A stretch of 28,338 nucleotides of DNA from CAYLUN01 sp964386865 (GCA_964386865.1 CAYLUN010000073.1:1-28338); one strand, 5' to 3'. Shown: positions 8,900 through 17,323, counted from the first letter of the stretch. Notes: generated by a model not told the origin, from the sequence alone. A program made the numbers and translations.

Positions 8900-8982
8900 G
8901 GCCAGCGGGGACGCCGGCCCTCCAAAACACGAAACCCTGCCGCAACGCCAACCCCGCGCCTGGAGGGGCGCCGTCCCCGGCC
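8900..8982. repeat. GC-rich imperfect inverted repeat in intergenic gap
   Basis: The arms at 8900-8924 and 8961-8982 are near-complementary. The left arm contains GCGGGGACGCCGGCCCTCCA and the right arm TGGAGGGGCGCCGTCCCC; a 36-nt loop separates them. It lies in the largest gap of the cluster (8866-8995), just after the stop of the gene at 8996-10201 in the direction of transcription. No U-tract follows, so a classical intrinsic terminator is unlikely. It could be a REP-like dispersed element or an mRNA-stabilising or attenuating hairpin. No second copy is visible in this window. Confidence 0.55.
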
Positions 8983-8995
8983 CCCCTGCCCGTCT

Positions 8996-10201
8996 TCACC
9001 GCGAGCCGCAGCGCCCCGCACGCTGCCGCCGCATGTCTGCAATGGCCTCCAGCCGGCGCGCATCCGGTTTTCCGCCCTCGCCCAGCGTCGGGCAGAGCCA
9101 ACCGCCTTCGTCATGCTCGTTCCAGGCATACACGATCACGGTCTGCGCCGGACATCTCTCGGGCTTCGCCTGCACCCACTCCATCGCCTCGCGGAGATGG
9201 CCCGCCAGTTCCTCGGGCGTGGGCGCCACATAGTACTTGTCCAGGCCGGCGCCCGGCTTCTGCCACGGTTCCCACGGCACCGGGTGCTCCACGCGCGGGC
9301 GCCTGTCCCACCCGGCCATAGCCAGCGGCACGACTGCGGCTCCGGTCGCCTCGCACTCCTCCCAAAACGCATGCGCGGTCGCAGTCAGCTCGGAGTAAGG
9401 GGCGCCTGCCGCGTTCTTTTGCCGCGCATAGTCAGACAGCGCCTGCGCGCCCACGACGTCAGCCTCACGCTTGCTACTCTCCGCCGAGCCGTCATTCATA
9501 ACAACAAAATACGGATCGCCGAGGCCCGCCGCGCGGGCCGACGCGCGCAGGCCGTCAAACAGTTGCCGGGCGCCATCCTGGCCGCCCCAGGCCTGGATCC
9601 GTTTGTCTTCAATCCTAAACAGATAAAGCAGCGGCCGGCCGCCGCAGACCTTCTGATAGCCCGGCTCCTTCATGAGGCGCACGATCCGATCAGCCCCCGC
9701 CTGCCACGTTGCCCGCGAACCGAACGTGCTCGCCGAAGCGATTGCGCAGAAGTTCACGTCCCGCCGGCGCATGCTGCTCAAATACAGCGACAGCCCCTGG
9801 CTCATGCACGTATTTTCCTCGTAGAGCAGAAACGCGAAGTAGTCGATGCCGCCCGCTTTCGCAAACGCGATCTCCTGATCCACGATGTTCTGCGTGTAGC
9901 CGTCGATCCGCAGCACGTCGTTCGTGTCTACCCGCACGAAGAAAGGCGCGCGGTGCCGGTAGCGGTGCGGATTCAGCGACTCTTCCATCGCCCTCACTGG
10001 ACCGCCGCCGCGGCCGTGCTCGGAAGCGGCCACCGGCACATGCCACGCGTCCCACCGGATGACGCCGACCTTCACCGGGTCCGTCTTCACGGGACACGTA
10101 CACACGCAGCCTGCCACAAGCGCGCCGCAGGCCAGCCACAGGCCAACTTTGCCTCGCGTTACTGACATCTTTACGCTTCGTCTAGTGTTAAATCTCATCA
10201 T
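8996..10201 (-). CDS. Divergent GH99/WbsX-like lipoprotein glycosidase
   Basis: This is a 401-residue protein, taking the ATG at 10201 (AGGG 9 nt upstream). The ATG at 10168 gives a more standard signal length but has a weaker ribosome-binding site. The signal ends in the lipobox LVAGC (C32 from the first start). The mature part begins with VGVIRWDAWH and reads as a TIM barrel: GGIDYFAFLLYEENTCMSQG, a FCAIASAS strand, RPLLYLFRIED, PLAMAGWDRRPR and, at the end, YAWNEHDEGGWLCPT. The last motif is the counterpart of NEW-x-E in the other two WbsX-type proteins here but is clearly diverged. I therefore place it in the GH71/GH99-like superfamily without a firm family. It follows the sulfatase at 10239 after 37 nt and is probably co-transcribed. 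The substrate is unknown. Confidence 0.72.
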   Translation of the reverse strand: MMRFNTRRSVKMSVTRGKVGLWLACGALVAGCVCTCPVKTDPVKVGVIRWDAWHVPVAASEHGRGGGPVRAMEESLNPHRYRHRAPFFVRVDTNDVLRIDGYTQNIVDQEIAFAKAGGIDYFAFLLYEENTCMSQGLSLYLSSMRRRDVNFCAIASASTFGSRATWQAGADRIVRLMKEPGYQKVCGGRPLLYLFRIEDKRIQAWGGQDGARQLFDGLRASARAAGLGDPYFVVMNDGSAESSKREADVVGAQALSDYARQKNAAGAPYSELTATAHAFWEECEATGAAVVPLAMAGWDRRPRVEHPVPWEPWQKPGAGLDKYYVAPTPEELAGHLREAMEWVQAKPERCPAQTVIVYAWNEHDEGGWLCPTLGEGGKPDARRLEAIADMRRQRAGRCGSR

Positions 10202-10238
10202 CAGATTTCGCCCTGCGGTTGTTTGTCGACGTGCTCGT

Positions 10239-11708
10239 TCAGTGTGGCCGCGCGGCCTGCCAGCCGCCGCGCAACACCGCTTGCAATTCTTTCACCACGG
10301 CGGCCGACTGAGGGTCAGCGGCGAGGTTGCGCAACTCCAGCGGATCGCTCTGGTGGTCGTAGAGCTCCGTGCCGTCCTTCCCTTCGCCCCATTCGGTATA
10401 GCGGTAGCGTTCGGTGCGCACACTGCGCCCGACACACGGAACCTTGCCTTTCTGTCCGTCGATCCGGCCGCCTTTGCGGCCATGTATCACCTGCGTGAAC
10501 GCGCCCTTTTTCCACGCTTGCTCCGGATCGTCCAGCAGCGGCCGCAGGCTAACCCCCTCCAGATCCGCCGGCGCCTTCAGCCCACAAAGCTCGGCCAAGG
10601 TCGGATAGACGTCCACCAGCTCGGCAAGCCGGCCGGTGGCTTTGCCGGAGGCCTTCATTCCCGGCGCAGAAATAATTAGCGGCACGCGCGCCGCCTCTTC
10701 GAAGACCGTCATCTTCTGCCACTGACCATGCTCGCCGAGGTGATAGCCGTGATCGCTGAAATAGACCACCACCGTGTTCTGGGCCAGCCCCAACCGGTCC
10801 AGCTCGTCGAGCACGATGCCGAACTGTGCGTCCATGAAGCTGACCGACGCCAAGTAGGCCTGCGTCACCGTGCGCTGCTGGGCCTCGTCCATGCCGTAGT
10901 GGGCCGGCGTCACGCTCAGCGCCGCCGCCGGCTTGCCCTCACGGTCGCCGGCAGGCACGCTGGCCAGCGCGATCATGTTCGTCGGGTAAAGCCCAAAATA
11001 TTTCTTGGGCGAGACGTAGGGCGTGTGCGGACGGAAGAAGCCGACGCCGAGAAAGAAGGGCTTGTCCTTATGCTCGCGCAGCAGCCGGCACGCCTCGCGT
11101 GCGATCTTGCCGTCGGTCTGCTCGATGTCCTCGCCCTCGGCGGCCAGCCAGCTCAGCGTCCCCCCGTAGTTGCCGGTGCCCACGGCCACCTTCGCCTTCT
11201 CGCCGGTGATGATGCTGAAGATATTGTCCTCGTCGTCACAGTCGCGTCCGCGCGGGTTAACAACTTGCTCCCACGAGACCGGATCGTCGAGGCCGTCCGT
11301 GCCGATCTCCTTGGGCACGCCGTAGTGGTACATCTTGCCGACGCGGGCCACGAAGTAGCCGTTCGTCTTGAACAGCTCCGGCAGCGAGACTGTCTGCGGC
11401 CGGTGGTCGCGGAACCGGGCCTGGTTGTTGCTGACGCCACTGGTGTCCGGGCGCAGCCCCGTGAGGAACGAGCTGCGGCTGGGATTACACAGCGGGTACT
11501 GGCAGTAGGCGCGGTCGAAGCGCAGACCGCGCTGCGCGAGCCGGTCGATGTGCGGCGTCAGCGCGGGCGCGCCGTAGCACCCCTGCACGGCCCGGCAGTC
11601 ATCCGAGATCAGCAGCAGCACGTTGAGCGGCTTCGCGGGCTTACCGTCGGCCCAAACAGGGCCTGCAAACAACGTGGCTAGAAACAGTGCGGCGAGTATC
11701 AGTCTCAT
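10239..11708 (-). CDS. Secreted sulfatase, iduronate-2-sulfatase-like
   Basis: This 489-residue protein has an N-terminal signal peptide (MRLILAALFLATLFAGPVWA). The formylglycine motif is CNPSRSS at C74, preceded by the metal-binding DD at 36-37 (LISDDCRAVQGCYG). Further active-site elements are GKMYHYG, FFRPHTPYVSPKKYF and YFSDHGYHLGEHGQW. The last three, with the overall length, resemble iduronate-2-sulfatase-like S1 sulfatases. Cys74 must be converted to formylglycine by a maturation enzyme that is not in this window. AGGAG lies 8 nt before the ATG, inside the end of the preceding gene, and ATGA at 11705-11708 joins the two genes, so the two are probably translationally coupled. The exact sulfate ester removed is unknown. 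Confidence 0.92.
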   Translation of the reverse strand: MRLILAALFLATLFAGPVWADGKPAKPLNVLLLISDDCRAVQGCYGAPALTPHIDRLAQRGLRFDRAYCQYPLCNPSRSSFLTGLRPDTSGVSNNQARFRDHRPQTVSLPELFKTNGYFVARVGKMYHYGVPKEIGTDGLDDPVSWEQVVNPRGRDCDDEDNIFSIITGEKAKVAVGTGNYGGTLSWLAAEGEDIEQTDGKIAREACRLLREHKDKPFFLGVGFFRPHTPYVSPKKYFGLYPTNMIALASVPAGDREGKPAAALSVTPAHYGMDEAQQRTVTQAYLASVSFMDAQFGIVLDELDRLGLAQNTVVVYFSDHGYHLGEHGQWQKMTVFEEAARVPLIISAPGMKASGKATGRLAELVDVYPTLAELCGLKAPADLEGVSLRPLLDDPEQAWKKGAFTQVIHGRKGGRIDGQKGKVPCVGRSVRTERYRYTEWGEGKDGTELYDHQSDPLELRNLAADPQSAAVVKELQAVLRGGWQAARPH

Positions 11709-13201
11709 GGTTTGGGCTCCTGAAGCGTGTCAGTTGCCGGCGTGGCCGCCGGAAACGGAAGCGGTTTAACGTCATCGGCGAGCAGCGTATCGACAAGCGG
11801 GTCGTGTTGTTCCTTGCCGAACTGGGCGAGCAGCCCCCGGTGCCGCAGCAGCAGGCCGCGGCAGGCTGGATCGGCCGCGAGGTTGACCGTTTCACCGGGA
11901 TCGGCCTGCATATCGACGAGCGACTCGCGCCGCTGGCCGCGGCTGAACACGCAGTATTTGTATCGCTCGGTTCGTACCATGCGGCCCGCCATCTCGGGCT
12001 TCAGCCCGCCAATCGTTCCGGATTGCACGAGGTCGTCCTCGACCACCACAAAGTCGCGCCAGCCGGCGTCGCCTGCTCCGGCTAGCAGCGGCACCAGGCT
12101 GCGCCCCGGCAAACGCCCGGGGATGTCCACACCCGACAACGCCAGCATCGTCGGCAACAGGTCGATGCCGGTGTTGACCAGCCTGTCCGTGACCAAGCCG
12201 GCGGCGCCGCCCTTGGCCACAATGATCAGCGGCACCCGCGCCGACTCGTCGAAGAATACCGTCTTCTGGTTCCAGCCGTGCGCGCCCGCGCACTCGCCGT
12301 GGTCGGCCGTAAAGACGACCACCGTATTCTGCTCCAGCTCGGCCTCGCGCAGCGCCGCCAGCAGTTTGCCGATCTCGGCGTCCACCTTCTCAACCATCCG
12401 GTAATACCCCCAGCGGTGCTTGCGCCACTCCGCTTGCGTATAGTGTCCCACAGGGAACGGCCCGGCATCAACCTGATACGCCTGGCGCAGGAGGGCCAGC
12501 CCGTCTGGCTCGCCTTTCTGCGGCGAGCAGTTCGCGGGAGCCGGCGGCAGCTGCGCGGCCGGAGGAGGCTCCCCGATCTCGCCGCAGTTCAGCGCCTGCT
12601 TGCGCCCCGCCAGACGGCGCGACCACTCGCAGATGTTGTGCGGGTTCAGGTAGCTGGCCACGAGCAGGAAGGGCTTCTCGTGCTTCCGCGCGAGGAATTG
12701 GGCAGCTCCGTCGGTCACCCCGTCGTCGTGGTTCGCCTTGGACTTCGCGCTGGTCAGAATTTCAAATCCGTGCGAGGCGACGTCCTTCGGCTTAAAGGCC
12801 AAGTGCCACTTGCCGCTGTAGACGGACTCGTAGCCGGCCTTGCGGAAGTATGTGCCGAGGCAGGGAAACGCGTCGGTGTCGATCTTAACGCCGGCGTGAT
12901 CGTTGTTCGTGATGCCCAGTTCGTGCGGGTAACGCCCCGTGAAGACCGAATTCCGGTACGGCACGCAGAGCGGGTTGGAACTGTAGGCCCGCGTGAAAAG
13001 CACGCCCCGACGGGCCAGGCTGTCCATTGTCGGCGTGTTGATGTACGCGTCGCCCATGCGGCAGCTCATGGCGTCGGCGAACTGCTGGTCCGTGATGATG
13101 AACAGCACGTTGGGCTTCCCCGCAGGCTTCGGCGTCTCAGCGGAGGTTAGCGCGGCCAGAGGTGCCAGTACGAACGCGAGCAGAATCTCTGTCTGTTTCA
13201 T
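11705..13201 (-). CDS. Secreted sulfatase with atypical CVPYR active-site motif
   Basis: This 498-residue protein has a signal peptide ending near TSA (21). Sulfatase landmarks are FIITDQQFADAMSC (metal-binding D38-Q39), the formylglycine site CVPYRNSVFTG at C79, SGKWHLAF, YLNPHNICEW and FTADHGECAGAHGWNQKTVFFDESARVPLI. The fourth position of the C-x-P-S/A/T-R motif is Tyr here; the C, P and R that the maturation enzyme recognises are kept. A near-perfect AAGGAGG lies 4 nt before the ATG at 13201. The gene overlaps the preceding sulfatase by ATGA (13198-13201) and the next one by ATGA (11705-11708). It is the middle member of three coupled sulfatase genes. The sulfatase call is firm; the substrate is not known. 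Confidence 0.92.
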   Translation of the reverse strand: MKQTEILLAFVLAPLAALTSAETPKPAGKPNVLFIITDQQFADAMSCRMGDAYINTPTMDSLARRGVLFTRAYSSNPLCVPYRNSVFTGRYPHELGITNNDHAGVKIDTDAFPCLGTYFRKAGYESVYSGKWHLAFKPKDVASHGFEILTSAKSKANHDDGVTDGAAQFLARKHEKPFLLVASYLNPHNICEWSRRLAGRKQALNCGEIGEPPPAAQLPPAPANCSPQKGEPDGLALLRQAYQVDAGPFPVGHYTQAEWRKHRWGYYRMVEKVDAEIGKLLAALREAELEQNTVVVFTADHGECAGAHGWNQKTVFFDESARVPLIIVAKGGAAGLVTDRLVNTGIDLLPTMLALSGVDIPGRLPGRSLVPLLAGAGDAGWRDFVVVEDDLVQSGTIGGLKPEMAGRMVRTERYKYCVFSRGQRRESLVDMQADPGETVNLAADPACRGLLLRHRGLLAQFGKEQHDPLVDTLLADDVKPLPFPAATPATDTLQEPKP

Positions 13202-14649
13202 CTTGCCTCCTTGAGGTAATCTGGCCGCAATACGCTCACCGGTTCACCCTTGGGGCCAGACTCTCGAAATCTCCGCCAGGCGCTCTGGGTGAGAGGATCG
13301 CTTTCGTCGGGCAGAGGAAACTCCTCCAGAATCCTCTCGAACCGTGTGCGAGCCGCGATGACGTCCGGAGCGCCTGACGTTGAGACGTCCTTGTACTCGC
13401 TCTGGCTCGGACTCCCGCGCACATCGAAGAAGCGCCCGCAGCCGTCGAGCAGCCACTCCCGGTCGCGGATCCAGCGCGCATTGTTCATGGCCATGCGGAT
13501 CGTCTCGCGCGGGGTGAAAGGCTGGCCGAGCAGATAGGGCGCGAAGCTGTGGCCGTCCGTGTTCAGGGCCCCCGTGTAGCCGGCCAGGCCGGCCACGGTC
13601 GGCCACATGTCGGTAAAGTCCACAAGGGCCTCGCTCAGGCCGAGCGGTTTAACGGGCCCTCCTGAGACCACAAGCGGGACGCGGAGTGCGTAATCGCGCT
13701 CATAGCTGCCTTTGTCCCCGTTGGCCGTTCCGTTGTCGGCGGCAAAGACCACCACCGTGTTCTCCGCAAGGCCGAGTTGCCGAAGCCGCTCCTGAAGCCG
13801 GCCGACCAGTAAGTCGAGATAACCCACCGCAGACGCCAACGAGCCCGCGACCTGGCGTCCGGTTCGCGCGCCGGAGGCGTCCAGTTCCGGAACTGCGGTG
13901 TAGGAAAATGTGCGATAGCCGGTCTTGGGGTTTCTCTCCATGTGCGGCAGGTTGGACGGCCAGTAGGCCAAGAAGGGCCGGCCCTTATTGGCCTCGACGA
14001 AACTGAGGAGCTGCTTGAGCTCGATGTCCGGTCCGAAGTCTTCCTGCGTGGTGGGGATGCCGACGCCGTTGAGAATCAGGCCCGGATGCCAGTACCACGA
14101 CACGCCGTACATGCCGCCGCGGCTGCCGTCCGGCGAGTGGCTGGGGCCGTCGTAGCCCTTCCAGTAGCGGTAGATGCAGTGGACGTCCGCACCGTATTTC
14201 CCCGGATCTTCCCCGAAGTGCATCTTGCCGAACATGCCGGTGACGTAACCCGCCTGCTTTGCCATCCGCAGTAGCGGCAGATGCCGGGGGTCGTCGTAGA
14301 AAGCGACGCGAGGGGTCACGGCGTTTTCGTAGTACCCCTGGCGGCACGGATACTTGCCTGTATGCAGGATGGCGCGCGACGGGCCGCACAGCGGCGCCGA
14401 CCAGGCGTTGTTGAACCGGACGCCCTGCTGGGCCAGCCGCTCCAAATTCGGCGTGCGGACCGCACCGCCGTAAAGCGCCAAATCGCGGGCCGACAGATCA
14501 TCCGCCAGAACGATGATGATGTTGGGCCGAACCGGCTCAGCCAGTCCGCAGGGCGAGCAAGCGAACAAGAGAAGCACCGCTATTTGAATGGTATTCATCG
14601 CGGAAAGTCCGTGACCGCCGATCACAGAGCGACGAGCCGGCACACGCAC
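13198..14649 (-). CDS. Secreted sulfatase, GTG start
   Basis: The gene gives 483 residues from a GTG at 14649, chosen because GGGGGAGG lies 7 nt upstream of it. The internal ATG at 14598 would give a tidier signal peptide (MNTIQIAVLLLFACSPCGLA) but has only a weak ribosome-binding site. Landmarks, numbered from the GTG, are IIIVLADDLSARDLALYGG (metal-binding D50-D51), the formylglycine motif CGPSRAILHTGKYP at C88, FGKMHFGEDPGKYG, WPSNLPHMERNPKTGYRTF and VFAADNGTANGDKGSYERDYALRVP. It is a single-domain S1 sulfatase. It begins 14 nt after the stop of the sulfatase upstream and ends with an ATGA overlap with the next. The C-terminal YKDVSTSGAPDVIAARTRFERIL segment is common in Planctomycete-type sulfatases. 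Substrate unknown. Confidence 0.9.
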   Translation of the reverse strand: MRVPARRSVIGGHGLSAMNTIQIAVLLLFACSPCGLAEPVRPNIIIVLADDLSARDLALYGGAVRTPNLERLAQQGVRFNNAWSAPLCGPSRAILHTGKYPCRQGYYENAVTPRVAFYDDPRHLPLLRMAKQAGYVTGMFGKMHFGEDPGKYGADVHCIYRYWKGYDGPSHSPDGSRGGMYGVSWYWHPGLILNGVGIPTTQEDFGPDIELKQLLSFVEANKGRPFLAYWPSNLPHMERNPKTGYRTFSYTAVPELDASGARTGRQVAGSLASAVGYLDLLVGRLQERLRQLGLAENTVVVFAADNGTANGDKGSYERDYALRVPLVVSGGPVKPLGLSEALVDFTDMWPTVAGLAGYTGALNTDGHSFAPYLLGQPFTPRETIRMAMNNARWIRDREWLLDGCGRFFDVRGSPSQSEYKDVSTSGAPDVIAARTRFERILEEFPLPDESDPLTQSAWRRFRESGPKGEPVSVLRPDYLKEAR

Positions 14650-14656
14650 GTTAAAA

Positions 14657-14664
14657 CCTCCCCC
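14657..14664 (-). promoter_or_regulatory. Strong ribosome-binding site selecting a GTG start
   Basis: GGGGGAGG on the minus strand sits 7 nt before the GTG at 14649. It starts on the last base of the TAG stop codon of the preceding sulfatase (14664-14666). Its strength and spacing decide the start of the sulfatase at 13198-14649 in favour of GTG over the internal ATG at 14598. Confidence 0.6.
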
Positions 14665-16466
14665 TATTTGCCAAACGGCCGATCAGCCCCCATCCAAGCC
14701 TTGACCACGTTGTCCTTCGCGTCCTTGAGCACGAGGCGAGCGATGCGCACAAGGCCGGGCGCGGTGCCGAGGTCAAGCCGCAGATGGGAAACCGGCTGTG
14801 CTGTCTCGGGTATCTTGACCGCATAGTCGAGCCACGTTGCGCCATCGTGCCTCAGCTCAAACGTGACGCTTTGGCCGCCAGCGAAGGCCGGCTCCTGCGC
14901 GGTGCCCCAGAACACTTGGCCGGGCCCCTCGCCCGTCGACTTGACCGTAAGCTCCAGCTTGTACGGGCCCTGCGCGGCGGGAATCCCGCTGAACACGAGC
15001 TGCGGATCGCGGCCCGTACACTCAACCCGGATTTCGGTGGCGTACGTTTCCGCCTTCGCCTGCCGTGAACCGGCGACCGCCGACGGCGGCTCCGCCCAAA
15101 GCGGCTCCCTGTTTCCGGCGTCCCACTGTTTCCACTCCTCTTGCATCGCGCGGACGCGGTCAGTCTGCGCAGAGGCCAGATTGTTGGTTTCGCCACTATC
15201 TTCGGCCAAATTGTAGAGCGCAAGCGGCTCCTTGTCGTTCTTCACCAGCTTCCACTCTCCCTGCCGGATCGCCCACCGGTGGCGCGCGGGCTGCGCGGAC
15301 GGGAAGCGGAACCGCCAGCAGAGCGCGTCATGCGGCGCGCCGGCCTTTTCCCCGGAGAGAAAAGGCAGCAGGTTGACACCCTCTAGGTTGCTTGCCGGAT
15401 CCGGCACGACGCCCGCGGCCGCCAGTGCGGTGGGCAGGATGTCGAGACTGATCACCGGCGGGTCATACAGCTTGCCTGCCGGAAGATGCCCCTTCCACTG
15501 AACCAGGAAGGGAACGCGGATGCCGCCCTCCAGCAGATCGCCCTTCACGCCCCGGCAGGGATCGTTCTTAGAGGTGTTCTGGCCGTACTCGAAATCCGCG
15601 TCGGGCTGAGGCCTCGCGCGCCCGGTGGGGCCGCCGTTGTCGCTAAGGAAAAACACAAGCGTGTTCTCTTCCAGCTTCTCCTCGCGCAGCTTCGCCAGCA
15701 CGCGCCCCACGTTCTCGTCGAGCGAGGCCATCATGCCTAGCATCGTGCGCCGGTGCAGGTCGCGAATGTGCGCGTACCGCGCCAGGTGCTCGGGCTTGGC
15801 CTGCATCGGCCAGTGCGGCGGAATGAAGGCGAGGTAGAGAAAGAACGGCTCGCGTAGATGCCGCTCGATAAAGGCGCACGCCTCGCGGCCGAAGGCATCC
15901 GTCGAATACTCTTTCTCCTGAACGGGCTCGGCACCGCGGTAGAGATTGCTGACGAATCCCGTCTTCGGGTCGGGAAAAAGCACGCCGCCGTTCGGATTCC
16001 AGAACGTCTCATCGAAGCCCCGGTTGTACGGTCGCTTCTCCTCGCTGTCTCCCAGATGCCACTTGCCGACCATGCCGGTCTTGTAGCCTGCGGTCTTGAA
16101 GTGGTCGCCCAGGGTGCGCTCGCTGACAGGCAGCCCGGCCGTGGCCCCAGCCGAAGCCGGCCAGTTCGCCTCGAATCCGAACCGGTTCTGGGCACGGCCA
16201 GTCATGAGTCCCGCGCGCGAGGGGCAGCACTGCGGCGCGCTGACGTAGCCCGACGTGAACCGCACGCCGCTTGCGGCGATGGTGTCGATGTTCGGCGACT
16301 TGACTTCAGCCGACCCCTGGCATCCGAGGTCCGCGTAACCGAGGTCGTCCGCCAGGATCACCACGATGTTGGGCCGAGTCCGGGCGGAAACTGCCGCGAA
16401 CACCCCAGACTGAACCATCGCCAAAAGCCCAACCAAACACGCGGTTATGCATTGGCTTCTCGTCAT
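14664..16466 (-). CDS. Secreted two-domain sulfatase (arylsulfatase/GalNAc-6-sulfatase-like)
   Basis: The protein has 600 residues from the ATG at 16466. The frame stays open further upstream, but that stretch overlaps the preceding gene and is arginine-rich shadow sequence. After a signal peptide (to about 25) come IVVILADDLGYADLGCQG (metal-binding D40-D41), the formylglycine motif CCPSRAGLMTGR at C80, VGKWHLGDSEEKRPYNRGFDE, FIPPHWPMQAKPEH and FFLSDNGGPTGR with a KGDLLEGGIRVPF segment. This is the pattern of arylsulfatase A / GalNAc-6-sulfatase-like S1 enzymes. Residues about 485-600 are an extra beta-rich domain (ATEIRVECTGRDPQLVFSG to IARLVLKDAKDN), probably a jelly-roll used for glycan binding. 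The gene overlaps the TIM-barrel gene by ATGA at 16463-16466, with GGAG 10 nt upstream of the start. The substrate is not determined. Confidence 0.9.
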   Translation of the reverse strand: MTRSQCITACLVGLLAMVQSGVFAAVSARTRPNIVVILADDLGYADLGCQGSAEVKSPNIDTIAASGVRFTSGYVSAPQCCPSRAGLMTGRAQNRFGFEANWPASAGATAGLPVSERTLGDHFKTAGYKTGMVGKWHLGDSEEKRPYNRGFDETFWNPNGGVLFPDPKTGFVSNLYRGAEPVQEKEYSTDAFGREACAFIERHLREPFFLYLAFIPPHWPMQAKPEHLARYAHIRDLHRRTMLGMMASLDENVGRVLAKLREEKLEENTLVFFLSDNGGPTGRARPQPDADFEYGQNTSKNDPCRGVKGDLLEGGIRVPFLVQWKGHLPAGKLYDPPVISLDILPTALAAAGVVPDPASNLEGVNLLPFLSGEKAGAPHDALCWRFRFPSAQPARHRWAIRQGEWKLVKNDKEPLALYNLAEDSGETNNLASAQTDRVRAMQEEWKQWDAGNREPLWAEPPSAVAGSRQAKAETYATEIRVECTGRDPQLVFSGIPAAQGPYKLELTVKSTGEGPGQVFWGTAQEPAFAGGQSVTFELRHDGATWLDYAVKIPETAQPVSHLRLDLGTAPGLVRIARLVLKDAKDNVVKAWMGADRPFGK

Positions 16467-17323
16467 GGCTGGCGCTCTCCGCCAAGCTTCTTCCAAGCGG
16501 CGAGCGAACGCGCCAGATGCTCGCGCGCGTCGCCGCCGATGCCGAAGCACTGCAGGCCCACCGGCCCCTCGTAGCCCAACTCGCGCAGGGTCTTCAGGAA
16601 CGCGGCCTGATCGAAGTTGCCGTCGCCGAGCGGCTGGATGTAGCGCCCCCAGCCGGGCTTGTCGTCGCGCTCGTCCGCGCCGTTGAGCGAGACCGCCCGG
16701 AGATAGGGCATCGCCTCGGCGAGGCGCGTCTTGTAGTCGCGGCCAGGGCTCACGCGCAGCCAGTGGCAAAGGTTGAACATCACGCCGACGTTCGGCCGGC
16801 CCACCTGCTTCGCGACACGCACCGCGTCCTCGATCCGCTCGACCCAGTCGTTCGCGTGCGGATAGAGCAGCAACTCCGAGCCGCCCTCCTTCGCCCACTC
16901 GGCCATCTCGCGCACCAGCGCCACCGCACGGTCATCTTGCGTGTAGTCTGAGGGCTTGGCCCCGTTCATGATGAGGAGGAACTGCACGCCGCGCCCCTTC
17001 ACCAACTCCAGGACCTGCCTGAAGCGCGCCTTGTCGTAGGGCGGCTTGTCCGCCGCAAGGCTCACCTGCATGGTGATCTGGTAAAGCTTGATCCCGGCCG
17101 CATCGAGCGACTGGAGCCGCTCCTCGACCTTGTCCAGCCAGATGTGCCCCACCCCGCTGTAGCCCAGTTCCTTGAGCATCGCCGCCTGCTCGGCGAAATT
17201 CCGCTTCTTCGCGTCATGCCAATCGATGCAGAACGGGAAAAAGGGTTGCTCCGCCGCACAGGCGCCATCCGCGAATGTTACAATCCCGATGACCGCCGCA
17301 ATCCAAGCTGTCCTTAACTTCAT
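16463..17323 (-). CDS. Secreted xylose-isomerase-like TIM-barrel protein (sugar isomerase/epimerase family)
   Basis: The start at 17323 gives 286 residues with a signal peptide (MKLRTAWIAAVIGIVTFADGACA) and a G-rich ribosome-binding site 2-8 nt upstream. The in-frame ATG at 17371 adds 16 unremarkable residues. The body follows the AP-endonuclease-2/xylose-isomerase TIM-barrel fold (PF01261): FPFCIDWHDAKKR at strand 1, LKELGYSGVGHIW, LLLYPHANDWVERIEDAVRVA (H156), VGVMFNLCHWL (H187), RAVSLNGAD and PVGLQCFGI. The last motif carries Gln258 where many family members have a metal-binding Glu. Family members are usually cytoplasmic isomerases, epimerases or keto-sugar enzymes; the exported ones are poorly characterised. 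Its place between glycosidases and sulfatases suggests it acts on a glycan-derived sugar, possibly as an isomerase or a lyase of oxidised sugars. That role is inference. Confidence 0.78.
   Translation of the reverse strand: MKLRTAWIAAVIGIVTFADGACAAEQPFFPFCIDWHDAKKRNFAEQAAMLKELGYSGVGHIWLDKVEERLQSLDAAGIKLYQITMQVSLAADKPPYDKARFRQVLELVKGRGVQFLLIMNGAKPSDYTQDDRAVALVREMAEWAKEGGSELLLYPHANDWVERIEDAVRVAKQVGRPNVGVMFNLCHWLRVSPGRDYKTRLAEAMPYLRAVSLNGADERDDKPGWGRYIQPLGDGNFDQAAFLKTLRELGYEGPVGLQCFGIGGDAREHLARSLAAWKKLGGERQP

Noticed and set aside
8801..10165. A 454-codon open frame on the plus strand spanning two minus-strand genes
   Set aside because: It crosses an intergenic gap and two real genes, is very rich in Arg, Pro and Ala, and has no domain.
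16467..16898. N-terminal extension of the sulfatase at 14664-16466
   Set aside because: The extra 144 residues are low-complexity shadow sequence of the TIM-barrel gene; the ATG at 16466 starts a signal peptide and fits the ATGA overlap.
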